Assembly (NCBI RefSeq): GCF_027186265.1
Contig: NZ_CP114176.1
Span: forward strand, 1,302,001 to 1,366,000
Direction of reading: 5' to 3'
Source: Lentibacillus daqui
GTDB lineage: Bacteria; Bacillota; Bacilli; Bacillales; Amphibacillaceae
DNA length: 64,000 nucleotides
The notes beneath the pieces are model-generated. The model was given only the letters and a program-made list of their open reading frames with translations. It was not told where the DNA came from and did no database searches. The position numbers and the translations under genes were made by a program. Positions 43,063-52,117 of this stretch are shown piece after piece (the first letter of the stretch is position 1; each line of letters begins with the position of its first letter).

Positions 43063-43536
43063 ATGAATATTTTTAGAGATTATTACAATAATCAAGTAAA
43101 ACTTTCTTTTGCGGACCATCCTTATTCCGAACACCCAAAACATGTGTGGGTGATTTGCAAATTCAAAAACGATTGGCTTTTGACCAATCATAAGGACCGG
43201 GGTTACGAATTTCCTGGTGGCAAAGTGGAAAAAGGGGAAACAGCCGAAGAGGCAGCCATTCGTGAAGTGATGGAGGAAACCGGCGGAACAGTCGAGAAAA
43301 TGACCTATATTGGCCAATATCTAGTTGCCGGAAAAGCAGAAACGATTATCAAAAATGTTTATTTTGCAACCATTAAGGAATTAAAACAGCAGCACACTTA
43401 TTATGAAACACAAGGTCCTGTATTACTAAACAGTATTCCAGACGATGTCAAACATAACGCCCAATATAGTTTTATTATGAAAGATGACGTATTACCATGC
43501 TGTCTTGCATATTTGCGAAAAAATGCGGATATATGA
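43063..43536 (+). CDS. ytkD: Nudix hydrolase YtkD (8-oxo-dGTP/NTP diphosphatase)
   Basis: Nudix box GGKVEKGETAEEAAIREVMEETGG lies near residues 51-74 with the REVMEETG metal-binding core. It has 157 residues. B. subtilis YtkD hydrolyses oxidised nucleotides and contributes to spore DNA protection. ATG 43063 has only a weak ribosome binding site (GAAGG). Followed directly by a perfect hairpin and the convergent ytlDCA operon. Confidence 0.92.
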   Translation: MNIFRDYYNNQVKLSFADHPYSEHPKHVWVICKFKNDWLLTNHKDRGYEFPGGKVEKGETAEEAAIREVMEETGGTVEKMTYIGQYLVAGKAETIIKNVYFATIKELKQQHTYYETQGPVLLNSIPDDVKHNAQYSFIMKDDVLPCCLAYLRKNADI

Positions 43537-43575
43537 ACGAATAACGCTTGATAGGTATACAGGCGTTATTCGTTT
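43536..43575. terminator. Terminator between ytkD and ytlD
   Basis: AACGAATAACGC (43536-43547) pairs perfectly with GCGTTATTCGTT (43563-43574). Confidence 0.82.
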
Positions 43576-43602
43576 GGATGCATCTTTTTTCAACTGTCTC
43601 TT

Positions 43603-44409
43603 TTAAGCTGTATGTTTGATAAGCCATTTTTCAATCCGTTCGACAATTTTATACATAATTCCAGCAACAATAGCGATGACGATCAGACTGGACATCACCA
43701 GGGTGAAATCGAATACCTGGAAACCATAGACAATTAAATAGCCGAGCCCTTCTTTCGAGACCAGAAATTCACCTACAATGACCCCAACCCATGACAGACC
43801 AACATTGACCTTTAACGTGGATATCATAATGGGCATGGTCGCCGGAAAAATAGCCTCCTTAAAGCATTGCCAGCGACTGGCGCCAAAACTTTTTAATACC
43901 TTTTCATAGTTCGGATCGACTTCCCTAAACCCCGAGTAGACAACAAGAGCCGTGACAATTACAGAAATAATCGCGCCCATCGCAATGATTGATACATATC
44001 CTGGCCCGAGTGCAACAATGATAATAGGGCCAAGGGCGACTTTAGGCATGGCATTCATAATAACTAAATAGGGATCCATGATTTTGGATAATCGTAATGA
44101 TGTCCAGAGGATAGTTGCAATAAGTATACCCATAATTGTTCCGATGATAAATCCCAGAACAGTTTCAATTAAGGTTGCCTGAATATGGGGAAGAATCGAT
44201 CCATCTGCAAACTTATTGATCAGCTGGTGCACAACTTTTGACGGAGAACTAAATAAGAGTGGATCAATCCAATATAATCGGCTGGCAACCTCCCATAGCG
44301 CGAGGAAACCAACCAGGATAATAAGTTGCCATGTGAAAACAATCTTTTTTTCACGTTTTAACTTATTCTTATATGCGGCAAATAGTTGCTGATCCGATTT
44401 AGGTTGCAT
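43603..44409 (-). CDS. ytlD: ABC transporter permease YtlD
   Basis: Inner-membrane subunit of the SsuC/TauC (nitrate/sulfonate/taurine-type) group, 268 residues, six helices. The EAA loop that contacts the ATPase is visible at VLKSFGASRWQCFKEAIFPAT near residue 168. It overlaps ytlC by 11 bases. Its substrate is unknown; see YtlA. Confidence 0.9.
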   Translation of the reverse strand: MQPKSDQQLFAAYKNKLKREKKIVFTWQLIILVGFLALWEVASRLYWIDPLLFSSPSKVVHQLINKFADGSILPHIQATLIETVLGFIIGTIMGILIATILWTSLRLSKIMDPYLVIMNAMPKVALGPIIIVALGPGYVSIIAMGAIISVIVTALVVYSGFREVDPNYEKVLKSFGASRWQCFKEAIFPATMPIMISTLKVNVGLSWVGVIVGEFLVSKEGLGYLIVYGFQVFDFTLVMSSLIVIAIVAGIMYKIVERIEKWLIKHTA

Positions 44410-45208
44410 GGTAGTTCGTCACCACCTTTTCCTTTTCGGCAGTCTCCCCTTGATTTAATGCCTCCCAAATTTTATCAAACAATGGCTGGTATTTAGGGTG
44501 ACGGCGAACATAAAATGGTGTTTCGTTACGCAATTCAATGGGAACTTCAAACACATTGGCAACTGCTCCCGGGTTTGCCCTCATTAACAGGATTCGGTCA
44601 CTCATGGAAATGGCCTCACCGATATCGTGGGTTACCAATACAGCCGTTTTTTTGTATGACCGTAGTAAATCAGCAACAATATCTTCCAATTTTAGTTTTG
44701 TTTGATAATCGAGTGCGGAAAAAGGTTCATCCAGTAATAAAATTTTTGGATCGGTCATTAATGTCCGCACCAGGGCAACCCGTTGACGCATTCCACCGGA
44801 GAGAGAAGTCGGATAGCTTTTAGCAACATTTGTTAATCCGACCTCATTTAGTAAATCCAATGCCTTCCCTGTTGCTTCATTTGTATTCTTGCGGCTAATT
44901 TTCGGCCCGATCAAGACGTTTTCAATAATGGTTTTCCATGGAAATAAGTAATCTTGTTGCAACATATACCCGATAGCCATAGCTGATGGACGTAACGGCT
45001 TTCCTTCCAAAAGAACGTCACCGGCTGTTTGTTGAATGATGCCGGCAATAATCGATAGAAGTGTAGATTTACCACAACCACTGGGACCGAGCAAGGCTAC
45101 AAATTCGCCTTCTTCCATGGAGAATGAAATATCATCCAATGCTTTTGTATAACCAGTTTTTGAAAAATAATGGTGAGAGATATGCTCCAATGTAAGAAAT
45201 GTCACCAT
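44399..45208 (-). CDS. ytlC: ABC transporter ATP-binding protein YtlC
   Basis: ATPase of the same importer, 269 residues. Walker A GPSGCGKST near residue 39, Q-loop LQQDYLFPW, signature LSGGMRQR near 144, Walker B ILLLDEPFSALD near 162 and the switch His in VTHD. ATG 45208 follows GGAGGTGTAA. Confidence 0.95.
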   Translation of the reverse strand: MVTFLTLEHISHHYFSKTGYTKALDDISFSMEEGEFVALLGPSGCGKSTLLSIIAGIIQQTAGDVLLEGKPLRPSAMAIGYMLQQDYLFPWKTIIENVLIGPKISRKNTNEATGKALDLLNEVGLTNVAKSYPTSLSGGMRQRVALVRTLMTDPKILLLDEPFSALDYQTKLKLEDIVADLLRSYKKTAVLVTHDIGEAISMSDRILLMRANPGAVANVFEVPIELRNETPFYVRRHPKYQPLFDKIWEALNQGETAEKEKVVTNYHAT

Positions 45209-45218
45209 TTACACCTCC

Positions 45219-46217
45219 TTATTTACCAATCGTATCTTTGGCAAATTCGGTATTAACCAGATCTTTGTATGGCACTTCATCGGGTAATTCGCCCGCTTCG
45301 TCCATAATCTCCTGTAAATTATTCCATTCCTCTTCTTCCAGCAAAGGATCAGTAGCATAGGAACCCTGACTTTTATATCGGTCGACAGATGAAGCAATCA
45401 TATCCAAGTCAGTATCCTCGAAATAAGGCTGAATAACTTTTGCAATATCTTCAGCACTGTTTTCCTGCACCCATTGTTGTGCTTTGTAAATGGCATTGGT
45501 AAAGTGTTGGATTGTTTCTTCGTTGTCATTCATAAACCCGCGCTTTGCCATAAACACGGTATATGGAACATGACCGGACTCCTCACCAAAGGAACCAATG
45601 ATATGTCCTTTTCCTTCCTTTTCAAAAATACTTGCGGTTGGTTCAAATAGCTGTACATATTCCGCATCCCCGGAGGTAAAGGCACCTGGTATATTGGCGA
45701 ATTCAACATTTTGCAGTAGGTTCAAATCAGCGTGGGGGTCAATATTGTGTTGTTTTAACACATATTCACCTACCATTTGTGGCATCCCGCCTTTTCGTTG
45801 ACCCAAAAAGGTACTATCCTTTAATTCATCCCAGGAAAAATCAGGATGTTCTCCTTTGGCGACTAAAAACGTTCCATCCGTTTGGGTTAACTGGGCAAAG
45901 TTAACAGCATAGTCCTTGGAATCTTGCCCGTAGACATACATGGATGTTTCCGACCCGACAAGAGCGACATCAATACCGTCGGATAATAATGCGGTCATCG
46001 TTTTGTCACCGCCCCAAGTTGTTTGTAAATCAACATCCAATCCTTCCTCTTCAAAAAAGCCTTTCTCAATTGCTACATATTGCGGTGCATAAAAAATGGA
46101 TCTGGTCACTTCGCCTAATTTAATGGATGTCTGCTCTTGTTCAGCATTGGAACCACATGCCGAAAGAAAAACAAATAGGATACATGAAAAGAGCAGGCAA
46201 TATATTATTTTTTTCAT
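45219..46217 (-). CDS. ytlA: ABC transporter substrate-binding lipoprotein YtlA
   Basis: Lipoprotein (332 residues, lipobox LSACG, Cys21) of the NMT1/THI5-like/SsuA group; TRSIFYAPQYVAIEKGFFEEEGLDV near residue 40 is the family N-lobe. Such proteins bind small sulfonates, nitrate, or thiamine precursors. I see no THI box, S-box or other riboswitch in the leader, so the ligand stays open. It is first of the ytlA-ytlC-ytlD operon. Confidence 0.9.
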   Translation of the reverse strand: MKKIIYCLLFSCILFVFLSACGSNAEQEQTSIKLGEVTRSIFYAPQYVAIEKGFFEEEGLDVDLQTTWGGDKTMTALLSDGIDVALVGSETSMYVYGQDSKDYAVNFAQLTQTDGTFLVAKGEHPDFSWDELKDSTFLGQRKGGMPQMVGEYVLKQHNIDPHADLNLLQNVEFANIPGAFTSGDAEYVQLFEPTASIFEKEGKGHIIGSFGEESGHVPYTVFMAKRGFMNDNEETIQHFTNAIYKAQQWVQENSAEDIAKVIQPYFEDTDLDMIASSVDRYKSQGSYATDPLLEEEEWNNLQEIMDEAGELPDEVPYKDLVNTEFAKDTIGK

Positions 46218-46328
46218 CCAGATCGTTCCTTTCTGCTCAGATGGGGTATTACAAAAATAGTGTATGTTTTAATGAAAAATGTGTGAATGCCTAGATGGCA
46301 AAGGAGCGCGGTCGAGGGTTGTCCTGCA

Positions 46329-46361
46329 CAAAAAAGCCGGTCTCTAATTGATAGACCGGCT
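46329..46361 (-). terminator. Terminator of pckA
   Basis: AGCCGGTCT (46335-46343) pairs perfectly with AGACCGGCT (46353-46361); on the minus strand TTTTTT follows. A smaller TGTCAG/CTGACA hairpin precedes it. The 252-base ytlA-pckA gap has nothing else I can support. Confidence 0.88.
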
Positions 46362-46469
46362 GTCAGTACATGCTGACAAATGCTTTTTATGATACTCATT
46401 CTCTCCCAAGTTGAAGTTCATCACTAACCAATGTAACAGTTTTCCTTCCACAGGATTGGGAAAAATATT

Positions 46470-48065
46470 TTAGTTGTCCGCTTTATATAATGGACCTGCC
46501 TGAACAATTTCATCACTTGCCTCCGTAAACTTGCGGAAATTATCATGGAATTTCATGGCCAGCTCTTTTGCTGCTTTATCATAGGCGGATGGATCAGTCC
46601 AGGTCGTTTTCGGTACAAGTACATCATCTGGTACTCCAGGGACATTAACTGGAATATCCAAACCAAAAATATCATCCTTTACTGTTTCAACAGTATTCAG
46701 TTCACCTTCCAATGCGGAATGAACCATTGCTCTTGTATAAGAAAGCTTCATACGTTGTCCGACACCGTACGAACCTCCAGTCCAGCCAGTATTGATTAAG
46801 AAGACACTTGACTGGAACTGATCAATTTTTTCACCAAGCATTTCTGCATAGGTTGATGGTGCCAATGGTAAAAATGGTGCACCAAAACATGCCGAAAATG
46901 TTGCTTGTGGTTCGGTTACACCGCGTTCTGTACCAGCTAGTTTGCTGGTATAACCGCTCAGAAAATGATACATAGCCTGTTCCTTGGTTAATTTGCTAAT
47001 GGGTGGCAATGTACCAGACGCGTCAGCTGTTAAAAAAATGATTGTATTTGGATGACCAGCAACACTTGGCGTGACAATATTATCGATGTTTTCCAATGGA
47101 TAGGCTGCCCGTGTATTTTCAGTTAAGATCGTATTATCATAATCTGGCATCCTTGATTCTGCATCAACCATCACATTCTCGAGTACTGTTCCAAATCGAA
47201 TGGCATTATAAATTTGTGGTTCCTTTTTTTGCGAGAGATTAATGCATTTGGCATAACATCCGCCCTCGATATTAAAGATACCATTTGGGCTCCAGCCATG
47301 TTCATCATCACCAATCAGCCGGCGATAGGGATCAGCAGACAGGGTGGTTTTCCCTGTGCCTGATAGCCCAAAGAACAAGGCTACATCACCTTCCTGCCCA
47401 ACATTTGCTGAACAGTGCATTGACAGAATATTCTTTTGAGGAAGCAAATAATTCATAATGGAAAATACCGATTTTTTAATTTCCCCGGCATACTCGGTTC
47501 CACCAATTAAAATGGTACGCCGTTTAAATGAAATCAGAACAAACACCTCCGAACTTGTCCCGTCCACTGCTGGATCCGCTTTGAATTCAGGTGCAGAAAT
47601 GATCGTGAATTCAGCATGATGCGTGGCAAGTTCCTCTTCGGTTGGTGTGATAAATAATTGTCTGGAAAATAAGTTATGCCAGGCATATTCATTAATCACT
47701 TGAATGGGCAAGCGGTACTTTTTATCGGCACCAGCAAAGCCTTTAAAAGAATATAATTCATCCCGGTTTTTTAAATGGACAATAACTTTTTCATATAATT
47801 GTTCAAATTTATCCTCATCAATTGCCTGGTTTACAAGGCCCCAGTCAATAAATTGTTTACATGTGTCATCTTTTACAATAAACTTGTCTTGTGGAGAACG
47901 CCCGGTGTATTTGCCGGTTGTCGCCTGGATGGCACCGGTTTCAGTTAAGATACCTTCACGTCTGGCAAGAATTTTTTCAACAAGTCTTGGAACAGACAGG
48001 TTTTGCAGGATATTTCCTTCTGCCAATAGTTTATCGGCCAGTGTTGATCGTTCCATCGCTTTCAT
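46470..48065 (-). CDS. pckA: Phosphoenolpyruvate carboxykinase (ATP)
   Basis: Gluconeogenic enzyme making PEP from oxaloacetate with ATP. It has 531 residues: kinase-1a P-loop FGLSGTGKTTLSAD near residue 245, kinase-2 GDDEHGWS, NIEGGCYAKCINLS and ENTRAAYPLE. ATG 48065 follows GGAAGGTGG; ATG 48056 is an alternative. Transcribed away from the phased repeat array at 48204-48410. Confidence 0.97.
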   Translation of the reverse strand: MKAMERSTLADKLLAEGNILQNLSVPRLVEKILARREGILTETGAIQATTGKYTGRSPQDKFIVKDDTCKQFIDWGLVNQAIDEDKFEQLYEKVIVHLKNRDELYSFKGFAGADKKYRLPIQVINEYAWHNLFSRQLFITPTEEELATHHAEFTIISAPEFKADPAVDGTSSEVFVLISFKRRTILIGGTEYAGEIKKSVFSIMNYLLPQKNILSMHCSANVGQEGDVALFFGLSGTGKTTLSADPYRRLIGDDEHGWSPNGIFNIEGGCYAKCINLSQKKEPQIYNAIRFGTVLENVMVDAESRMPDYDNTILTENTRAAYPLENIDNIVTPSVAGHPNTIIFLTADASGTLPPISKLTKEQAMYHFLSGYTSKLAGTERGVTEPQATFSACFGAPFLPLAPSTYAEMLGEKIDQFQSSVFLINTGWTGGSYGVGQRMKLSYTRAMVHSALEGELNTVETVKDDIFGLDIPVNVPGVPDDVLVPKTTWTDPSAYDKAAKELAMKFHDNFRKFTEASDEIVQAGPLYKADN

Positions 48066-48203
48066 GTGAGCCACCTTCCTTTTGGTGTAAGTTATACTTA
48101 CGATATGTCAAATTTCAAGTTTGATTATTAGTATAACACATTAATTCATATAGTCCATACTAATGTATTAATTTTCTTTGAAATGTTGAATTAGCGGAAG
48201 AAC

Positions 48204-48410
48204 ATCAACCAGGAAAAGCAAGTGTCGGTTAGAATCGGAGGGATATCGACCTTAGAAAGCGGGAATCGACCAAAAGTGGTGGGATATCAACCTCAGAAGG
48301 CGGATATCAACCAAAAGTGCGGGTGTATCAACCTGAAAAAGACGGAATCAACCGAAAACAGGGGGAGTATCAACCTAAAAAAGCGGATATCAACCTGATG
48401 GGAATCGACC
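48204..48410. repeat. Phased array of ten ATCRACC heptamers (20-22 bp spacing)
   Basis: ATCAACC or ATCGACC starts at 48204, 48245, 48265, 48286, 48306, 48327, 48347, 48369, 48389 and 48404. Spacing is 20-22 bp except for a double first step (41) and a short last one (15). The average unit is about GGATATCAACCWRAAAAGCG, and units alternate between T-rich and AAAAGTG 3' halves. Units are degenerate outside the heptamer. Two helical turns per unit place all heptamers on one face of DNA. Confidence 0.85.
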
Positions 48411-48952
48411 AAAAGTTAAAGAACGTTTAATGGTAAATGAACTCCTTTCTTCGGTTTTGGCGGAGGGACAGGATTAAAAAGGGTTGTAAAGGTAAAATGC
48501 CTGTTTGATGTCAATATCCTTGAGAGTTAGTTTCAATTACGCGTACATATATTTAGTTAACTTCAGACCAATTCTCCATTAAAAAGGGAGTTGGTTTTTG
48601 TTGTTCAAATTTGCTTATTGAGACTTTTTGGAAGATGGGAGATTAAACAAGACAATGGAGAAAAACCATATCTAAATTACATTGGTTTGTAAGGAGAATT
48701 TATTGGTTATTGCCATGACTATAATGTTGTGAACGTTTAAGTGATTATATTCATTTGTAAAAAGCTACTAAATTGAATGCCAGAACAAGGGTAACTAGAA
48801 GCATGTACATAAAAACAAAGCCTAGATAATTTATTGAAAGTTCTAACCAGGATCATTGACATATGTTCCCTACAATGATAAGGATAAAGTATAAAGACCG
48901 GATTGTACTGGAGGAGTTTCACCGAAGCGTAAAATAAAGGGAGATAGGAAAA
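48411..48952. other. AT-rich intergenic stretch, no gene seen
   Basis: About 540 bases between the repeat array and the lipoprotein gene. It has a weak terminator-like hairpin near 48570-48600 (CCAATTCTCC against GGGAGTTGG then TTTTTG) with no gene in front of it, which could be a leftover of a lost gene. I found no ORF or RNA gene that I can support. Confidence 0.5.
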
Positions 48953-50338
48953 ATGAATAAAAAATTAATGATGATGTTGTTAGCGGGGTTGTTGTCAATG
49001 GTATTAGTTGCATGTGGAAATAGTGAAGAAGATAAAGAGGATACAAAATCAGATACAGAAAAACAGGAAGATGAAAAAGAAATTAAAGTAGTAACTGCGG
49101 ATCTATTCCATAAAAAGTTTTTCAATGATAGCTTTGGTATGGACGCACTTGGGGTATATGGGACTTTAAAAAATGAGGGTGAAACACCTGTAATTATCTC
49201 TGATGTGGAAATTACACTGTTTAATGATGAAGATAAGGCTATAGAAGTAAATACTGGTCAGGAAGATATTTTTAATAGTACGGCTATTGCTCCAGTTGTT
49301 ATGGATGTTGATGAAAAAAGCTTTATTAATTTATATTTAGACTACAAGGACAAATACAAAGAATTAGACCACGTAGAAATTGATTATGAAGCTAAGCCAA
49401 TATCAGCGGATAAACTAGTAAACATTGAGCTTGATAAAGATTCTATTAATCCAATGGGAGAATTACAGGAACCGGAAGAATGGAAAAAAGAAGATATGTC
49501 TGAAGGAACGATTCAGGGGAGGGAAGACATTCCTGTTACTGATGCAGATATTACCTTTAATATTGAAAATAAAGATGACAGAGACGCCAAGTACTATGCA
49601 GGTATTGGTGTTTACGATGAAGATGGGGAACTGCTGGGAACAGTTTTAGATACAGAGGATCTAGAAGATGATCATGTTCTTAAATCTGGAAAGGTTAAAA
49701 ATGTCGAGGCATTAGACTCAGTCCCATTCAATATGGATAATATAGATCATGTAGAAGTTTACGTAGGTGGGATAGAGGCAGACGAAAGTGACTATTTGGA
49801 GGATTCAACTGTTGAAGAGGCTATAGAAGGGCACTTTAGTGAAGAAACTGATCAGAAAGAAGATAGTAACAAGTCCAATGATAAGGAGGAGGATTCAGAA
49901 CTAGATCAAAACGATAAAAAAGAAACAGCTTCTTTAGACAGTTATTCAGAAGAAGAAATTGAATATGCTCGTGTCTGGATGCAGTTTATGGAAGTACAGG
50001 ATATTACAGAACTAAATGTTAACAAGGTATCAGTGGGGACGCCTATTAATCCTCACGTTGATAAAAGTTCTAATTATCCAGAAGATGTTGTGATTCTAAC
50101 TTCAGACATGACAGCAAATGGTATTATTACTTATTCAAGTAATGGAGATGGAACCATTAATATTTACCCAATTCCTTCACAATTTCCTCCAGAGGAATTT
50201 ATTCAAGAGGAGGAAGGAATGGATATGCAGGAATACACTCAGTATTTAACGGATAATACTGAAAAGATGGATGTAGCCCCTTTAGATGATGATAAAGTGG
50301 CAGAGTTCCTAGACTCAGTAGATATTAAATATATGTAA
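48953..50338 (+). CDS. Large acidic lipoprotein, function unknown
   Basis: A 461-residue lipoprotein (signal peptide, lipobox VLVACG, Cys21) with three parts: a beta-rich domain near residues 40-150, a second similar domain (VTDADITFNIENKDDRDAKYYAGI) near 185-275, a long Asp/Glu/Lys/Ser-rich linker (residues 285-330), and a C-terminal domain with RVWMQFMEVQ and an INIYPIPSQFPP segment. The first two resemble the extracellular immunoglobulin-like domains of Bacillus lipoproteins. Its third-codon positions look more A/T-rich than those of its neighbours. ATG 48953 follows AAGGGAGATAGG. No known partner. Confidence 0.75.
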   Translation: MNKKLMMMLLAGLLSMVLVACGNSEEDKEDTKSDTEKQEDEKEIKVVTADLFHKKFFNDSFGMDALGVYGTLKNEGETPVIISDVEITLFNDEDKAIEVNTGQEDIFNSTAIAPVVMDVDEKSFINLYLDYKDKYKELDHVEIDYEAKPISADKLVNIELDKDSINPMGELQEPEEWKKEDMSEGTIQGREDIPVTDADITFNIENKDDRDAKYYAGIGVYDEDGELLGTVLDTEDLEDDHVLKSGKVKNVEALDSVPFNMDNIDHVEVYVGGIEADESDYLEDSTVEEAIEGHFSEETDQKEDSNKSNDKEEDSELDQNDKKETASLDSYSEEEIEYARVWMQFMEVQDITELNVNKVSVGTPINPHVDKSSNYPEDVVILTSDMTANGIITYSSNGDGTINIYPIPSQFPPEEFIQEEEGMDMQEYTQYLTDNTEKMDVAPLDDDKVAEFLDSVDIKYM

Positions 50339-50472
50339 ACACCGTATATTTTACTATCAAGCCCCTTTGTAAGATTTTTTAATTGTCACTATTATTGTTG
50401 GTGACTTAAATATAAATAGATCCCAAAGGCTCATAGGGCTTCTATGATACAACAGAATAACGGATAAAAACA

Positions 50473-50501
50473 TTGACATAAACAGGTGTTTTCGTTACGA
50501 T
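50473..50501 (+). promoter_or_regulatory. metK promoter
   Basis: TTGACA at 50473-50478 and TACGAT at 50496-50501 with a 17-base spacer, 16 bases before the SAM riboswitch begins. Confidence 0.75.
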
Positions 50502-50517
50502 AAATGACGAACGGACT

Positions 50518-50626
50518 CTCTTATTCAGAGTTGGTGGAGGGACAGGCCCGATGAAACCCGGCAACCATCACAAACGTGTGAAAAGGTGCTAATCTGATGC
50601 AAGGATAATTCCTTGAACAATAAGAG
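50518..50626 (+). ncRNA. SAM-I riboswitch (S-box)
   Basis: S-box core is plain: P1 CTCTTATT / AATAAGAG, then GGTGGAGGGACAGGCCCGAT, GAAACCCGGCAACC, GGTGCTAA and the closing stem. It sits in front of metK; with SAM bound the terminator at 50641-50671 should form. Confidence 0.97.
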
Positions 50627-50640
50627 CGAAAGGCCACGAA

Positions 50641-50671
50641 CCCTTTCCTCCATACGGGAAAGGCTTTTTTT
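50641..50671 (+). terminator. Terminator of the SAM riboswitch
   Basis: CCTTTCC (50642-50648) pairs with GGAAAGG (50657-50663), then CTTTTTTT. Confidence 0.9.
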
Positions 50672-50788
50672 GTTTTTAAGGAAATTGTATTCAATTAAAA
50701 ACATGCATCATCCAAGATGTTTGAACAACATGTATGATAATCAATAATGATGAGTTCCGTACCAAAATTAAAGGGAGAGATTTGGCCT

Positions 50789-51988
50789 ATGGCTGCAAAT
50801 CGACGTTTATTCACATCCGAATCGGTCACGGAAGGGCATCCTGATAAAATTTGCGATCAGATTTCGGATGCGATTTTGGATGAAATTTTAGCAAAGGATC
50901 CAAACGCCCGTGTCGCTTGTGAAACCACTGTAACAACCGGTTTGGTATTGGTTTCTGGCGAGATAACGACGAGCACATATGTGGATATTCCGGCAATAGT
51001 CAGGCAAACGATTAAAGATATCGGTTATACCAGAGCAAAATATGGTTTTGATGCGGAAACATGTGCTGTACTTACAGCGATTGATGAACAATCGCCCGAT
51101 ATTGCCGAGGGTGTAGATACCGCCTGGGAAGCACGGCAAGGCCGAATGTCGGATGAGGAAATCGCGGCGATCGGTGCCGGGGACCAAGGCTTGATGTTTG
51201 GGTTTGCCTGTGATGAAACAGAAGAGTTCATGCCAATGCCGATTTCGTTGGCGCATAAAATGGCAAAACGTTTGGCGGACGTGCGAAAAGATGGCACACT
51301 TGATTACTTGAGACCGGATGGGAAAACCCAGGTAACAGTAGAATATGATGACCAGGATAATCCGGTAAAAGTGGATACAATCGTTATTTCCACCCAGCAT
51401 CACCAGGATATTTCAACTGAACGAATTGAAAGGGATTTGCTTGAGTATGTCGTTCGCCCAGTCGTTCCGGCATACCTGCTGGATGAAACAACGAAATATT
51501 TCATTAATCCAACAGGCCGCTTTGTTATTGGCGGTCCACAAGGGGATGCCGGATTAACGGGACGGAAAATTATTGTTGACACATACGGAGGATATGCCCG
51601 TCATGGCGGCGGTGCATTTAGTGGTAAAGATTCAACCAAAGTGGATCGCTCCGCAGCATATGCCGCCCGTTATGTTGCCAAAAATATAGTTGCTTCCGGG
51701 CTTGCCAAAACATGTGAAGTACAGCTTGCGTATGCAATTGGTGTCGCTGAACCAGTATCGATAGCCATTAACACGTTTGACACGGGAACAGTTAATGAAG
51801 AAAGATTGGTTGAAGCGGTTCGAGAATTGTTTGATTTACGCCCAGCCGGCATTATTCGTATGCTTGATTTACAACGGCCTATTTTCAAAAAAACAGCTGC
51901 CTACGGACATTTTGGCCGAACCGACATCCTATTCCCATGGGAGAAGACGGATAAAGTTGAGGAATTAAAAGCATTGGTACAGATATAA
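50789..51988 (+). CDS. metK: S-adenosylmethionine synthase MetK
   Basis: Makes SAM from methionine and ATP. It has 399 residues: SESVTEGHPDKICDQISDA near residue 9, GAGDQGLMFGFACDET near 117, GGPQGDAGLTGRKIIVDTYG near 248 and HGGGAFSGKD near 271. ATG 50789 follows AAGGGAGAG; the frame is open upstream without a site. Under SAM riboswitch feedback. Confidence 0.98.
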   Translation: MAANRRLFTSESVTEGHPDKICDQISDAILDEILAKDPNARVACETTVTTGLVLVSGEITTSTYVDIPAIVRQTIKDIGYTRAKYGFDAETCAVLTAIDEQSPDIAEGVDTAWEARQGRMSDEEIAAIGAGDQGLMFGFACDETEEFMPMPISLAHKMAKRLADVRKDGTLDYLRPDGKTQVTVEYDDQDNPVKVDTIVISTQHHQDISTERIERDLLEYVVRPVVPAYLLDETTKYFINPTGRFVIGGPQGDAGLTGRKIIVDTYGGYARHGGGAFSGKDSTKVDRSAAYAARYVAKNIVASGLAKTCEVQLAYAIGVAEPVSIAINTFDTGTVNEERLVEAVRELFDLRPAGIIRMLDLQRPIFKKTAAYGHFGRTDILFPWEKTDKVEELKALVQI

Positions 51989-52117
51989 GAACAATTGGTA
52001 TGACTTTTCGTTATTATTATATATTTTTTGAGCCGATATTCTTATCGAAATAGGTCATCGTTTGTGATATACTCAAAAAGATATGATTACGAGAGCAAGA
52101 GAGTGAGGCTAAAGCCA

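Noticed and set aside
46218..46469. TPP or other riboswitch upstream of ytlA
   Set aside because: I looked for THI-box and S-box motifs because of the NMT1/THI5-like binding protein, but saw only the pckA terminator and a small hairpin.
48204..48410. CRISPR array
   Set aside because: Repeat unit is only about 7 conserved bases in 20; there are no uniform spacers of 30 bases or more, and no cas gene is in the window.
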